From Acidobacteriota bacterium (GTDB lineage: Bacteria; Acidobacteriota; Thermoanaerobaculia; Multivoradales; J023): DNA of 33,168 nucleotides. Numbering within the stretch: position 1 is the first letter of the stretch; each line of letters starts with the position of its first letter. Made by a program: the position numbers and the translations under genes. The notes beneath the pieces were generated by a model that was given only the letters and a program-made list of their open reading frames with translations, searched no databases and was not told the origin of the DNA. Where the stretch lies: assembly GCA_029263355.1 (NCBI GenBank), contig JAJCXQ010000801.1, forward strand, positions 1-33,168, in the 5' to 3' direction. Positions 32,101 to 33,168 of the stretch are shown one piece after another.

Positions 32101-33168
32101 CCAAGCGACTCGCAGCCCGCAACTGCCGCCGGAGGAGGTCGGCGTCACCGACTCGACACCGTTGAAAGCCGGCGCGACGGTGCAAGTGCCGAGCGCCCCG
32201 GCCGAGGCTTCGGCTGAAACCGCCGATTCACAGCCCGGGTTGTTCGCTGAGGTGACCACGTAATAGTAGGTTGAGCCGCCCGAGACACTGGTGTCGGCGA
32301 AGGTGGCCACGGTCAAACCGGAAGCGATCCGTTCGTAGGGTCCCCCCGGCGTTGTCGAGCGATACAAGCTGTAGGAATCGGCGGCGACTGGATTCCACCC
32401 CAGATCGATCCGATTCGAACCGTTGGGGGTGGCGGTGAGCGACATCGGTGTCGCGGGCGTCGGGCACGGTGGCGTCAGGACCCCCGAGATCACCAGAGCG
32501 TAGGGCTGTGTTGTGGTGCTGGGCTGACCATTGCCGGGAACGTTCCAGCCTGCGACGCGAACCGTCCAATTGCCAACCTGAGGAGCGCTTACCGTGGTCT
32601 GCTCGACATTGTTCGTTCGGTCGGCAGACCCGATGAGGCGGTCGACCCCGTTCGGGAAATACGTGATGCCGCCGGGAGAGATCACGGTCAAGTCGAGATC
32701 ATTGACCAGCTGGGCGCCAGCGCCGAGGGTGGGGTAGGGGTCGGTCCATACCAGGGTGGCGATCAAGGGATCGGCGGACGAAGCTACCGGTACCATGAGG
32801 TCGACGAGCTGACCGGTCGTGAGGCCCGGCGTTTCGTCGTGGACTTCCATCTCTCGCGCCGGATCTTGGCCGTAGCCCGATCCGGGAAAGAGGGCAGCTT
32901 CGAGATCGACGCGGCCATATCCTTCGGCGTTGTTGGGCAGATTTCTACCCGCGTCCCAAGCCGGCGGCACTTCTTGGGTGGGGCCAGCTCCATACTGTCC
33001 GGGAGCCATATCCCAAGCGCCGTTGATCAGCGTTGCTTTGATCAGCGCTGACGACGGGTTGAAGCCGTCGGTCGGTTCAGGGATCTCGCGGGTGAATCGG
33101 CTGCCTTCGGCGTGCCATCCATCTTGGTAATACTGTCGCGTCAGGACGCTGGCGCCAGCGACCAGTGG
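29167..33168 (-). CDS. Large S8 subtilase fused to FN3, MAM-like and PQQ-propeller modules (partial)
   Basis: 1333 residues are visible; the N-terminus lies beyond the window. The first residues, PLVAGASVLTRQYY and NPSSALIKATLINGAWDM, are the segment just after the catalytic Ser of S8 proteases, so the Ser is at or just outside the edge; the internal ATG at 33009 is not the start. Next comes a proprotein-convertase-like beta domain (NDLDLTVISPGG...GNWTVRVAGWNVPGNG), then two fibronectin-III-like modules with YRSTTPGGPY and YRSNSPGF, a MAM/adhesin-like jelly-roll (DNFDGNQTP...DDGWIVDNVRLEA), a third FN3-like module, and a PQQ-type beta-propeller (VYAVDATTGQMLWQSP, VHALDAITGNDLW, LYVGSEAGRVYAVE). 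The C-terminal region has IFADGFESGDLSAWA. It is probably a secreted or surface protease with ligand-binding modules. Confidence 0.88.
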   Translation of the reverse strand, partial: PLVAGASVLTRQYYQDGWHAEGSRFTREIPEPTDGFNPSSALIKATLINGAWDMAPGQYGAGPTQEVPPAWDAGRNLPNNAEGYGRVDLEAALFPGSGYGQDPAREMEVHDETPGLTTGQLVDLMVPVASSADPLIATLVWTDPYPTLGAGAQLVNDLDLTVISPGGITYFPNGVDRLIGSADRTNNVEQTTVSAPQVGNWTVRVAGWNVPGNGQPSTTTQPYALVISGVLTPPCPTPATPMSLTATPNGSNRIDLGWNPVAADSYSLYRSTTPGGPYERIASGLTVATFADTSVSGGSTYYYVVTSANNPGCESAVSAEASAGALGTCTVAPAFNGVESVTPTSSGGSCGLRVAWSPGSSSCPGGPAVYNIYRSNSPGFTPGPGNLLAACVTGASFDDTSVTNGVEVHYIVRAEDAATGSDGPCRNGNTDGNTLELAGAAGGDAAVLLFADNFDGNQTPADLWQLGLTQANPYVSGSCAPPPTGSGPSNYNNDWYRPETGFCAGNALASNDGSANPIYSTLNDGLAVLGLQPSSGPPFSDGGIVLPAGASSITLRFDHDYDFETSSQDWDGGRLLISIDDWPNFTPLTPVGGYPGAVFNSTFFCHPWPGAPAYVRDSTGCIPETVDLTAYAGQRVWLAWNHGGDTFSSSDDGWIVDNVRLEATVPSSCSSAPPAVQFLTATATDKRVEIEWLNPSGPSYDSTMIRYRTDTFPTDPTDGVLVADQAGTAGAHDSVSHDNLTNGTTTYYTAFVDNGSGVMSAARHVSARPFDTSGAVQWAYSTGASAMTPPAIGSVYGVSNDRVLHSMATIGDQGTWPDNWTPMVMNGPAQERPPVVPISIGGASKVTFLGSQDRRVYAVDATTGQMLWQSPDLGGQVQAAPAGLFTVFGGAQDLILAGMRNAAGDSAFYGLNLADGSLAWTFDNGGGASGIGIISASASVDIFNNRLYFASRAKAGGSTATVWCLSFGAHSANLLWSRALGDIDGSPILHNGRVYVGTNSGEVHALDAITGNDLWGLPFVTSDGPVKGYVSPRFGTSDLIFSTTSKVWSIIDNGTSASLDWSVASIPDPSIPLVAVTGPVAWVGGSDGQLHELELSGMSPSITSITLGDGNAAIGSPALDTSDSMLYVGSEAGRVYAVEIPLIGAPRPGPLRTLQENLPEARAIHRTTESARSSSACEVRVGSLQAIFADGFESGDLSAWASSEPTFSKFPATSILDLDFQIRFPEPIEAHHLLRLEISTPQGHLYQVVTQPFSGDSAHRGLLRHVEGFPRPLTVEALQPTTGEARAQSLSVEWPVAGTQIVRSSLYGEWSVVAYVDTATHPCAPPTFFLLEE

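Overview
The window is about 33 kb of GC-rich, gene-dense bacterial DNA. It encodes a TonB-dependent outer-membrane receptor, a lipoprotein and many exported proteins, so the host is Gram-negative. Several traits suggest an Acidobacteriota-like soil or sediment bacterium, possibly Thermoanaerobaculia-like: a two-propeller hybrid sensor kinase, large subtilases with fibronectin-type modules, an 'ADGFESGDLSAW' motif, and an AAA/TPR adenylate cyclase. This placement is inference from gene style; no rRNA or tRNA was seen.

Left part (1-10 kb). Two M16 peptidase-family genes lie on the + strand; the first is cut by the window edge and the second lacks the zinc motif. They converge on a three-gene minus-strand operon: an unrecognised 445-aa protein, a TonB-dependent receptor, and a patatin-like protein whose catalytic Ser and Asp are both replaced. 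Next comes a 1135-aa class III cyclase/AAA/TPR signalling protein.

Middle (10-19 kb). A minus-strand run, in transcription order, holds a DUF885-type lipoprotein peptidase, alanine racemase (coupled by ATGA), a MarR regulator, DoxX and a Mn-type superoxide dismutase with a clear terminator. The MarR and DoxX genes carry the same operator-like sequence, which suggests a small redox-stress regulon. A DinB-like protein, an HMG-CoA synthase and an MMPL/RND transporter follow.

Right part (19-33 kb). A 1403-aa hybrid histidine kinase with 14 propeller blades is followed by a scarred region. That region holds a terminator, a group II intron reverse-transcriptase fragment abutting a truncated isoprenylcysteine methyltransferase-like gene, and a 42-bp minisatellite. 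Two paralogous secreted subtilases come next. They share catalytic domains and C-terminal NPWTDA tandem repeats, but differ at one linker site: a beta-sandwich-like insert in one, an (SD)13 tract in the other. Each has a sigma-54-like -24/-12 promoter candidate upstream. The window ends inside a third, very large subtilase fused to fibronectin-type, MAM-like and PQQ-propeller modules.

The strongest candidates for something undescribed are the receptor/pseudo-patatin operon and the NPWTD subtilase pair with its shared promoter type.
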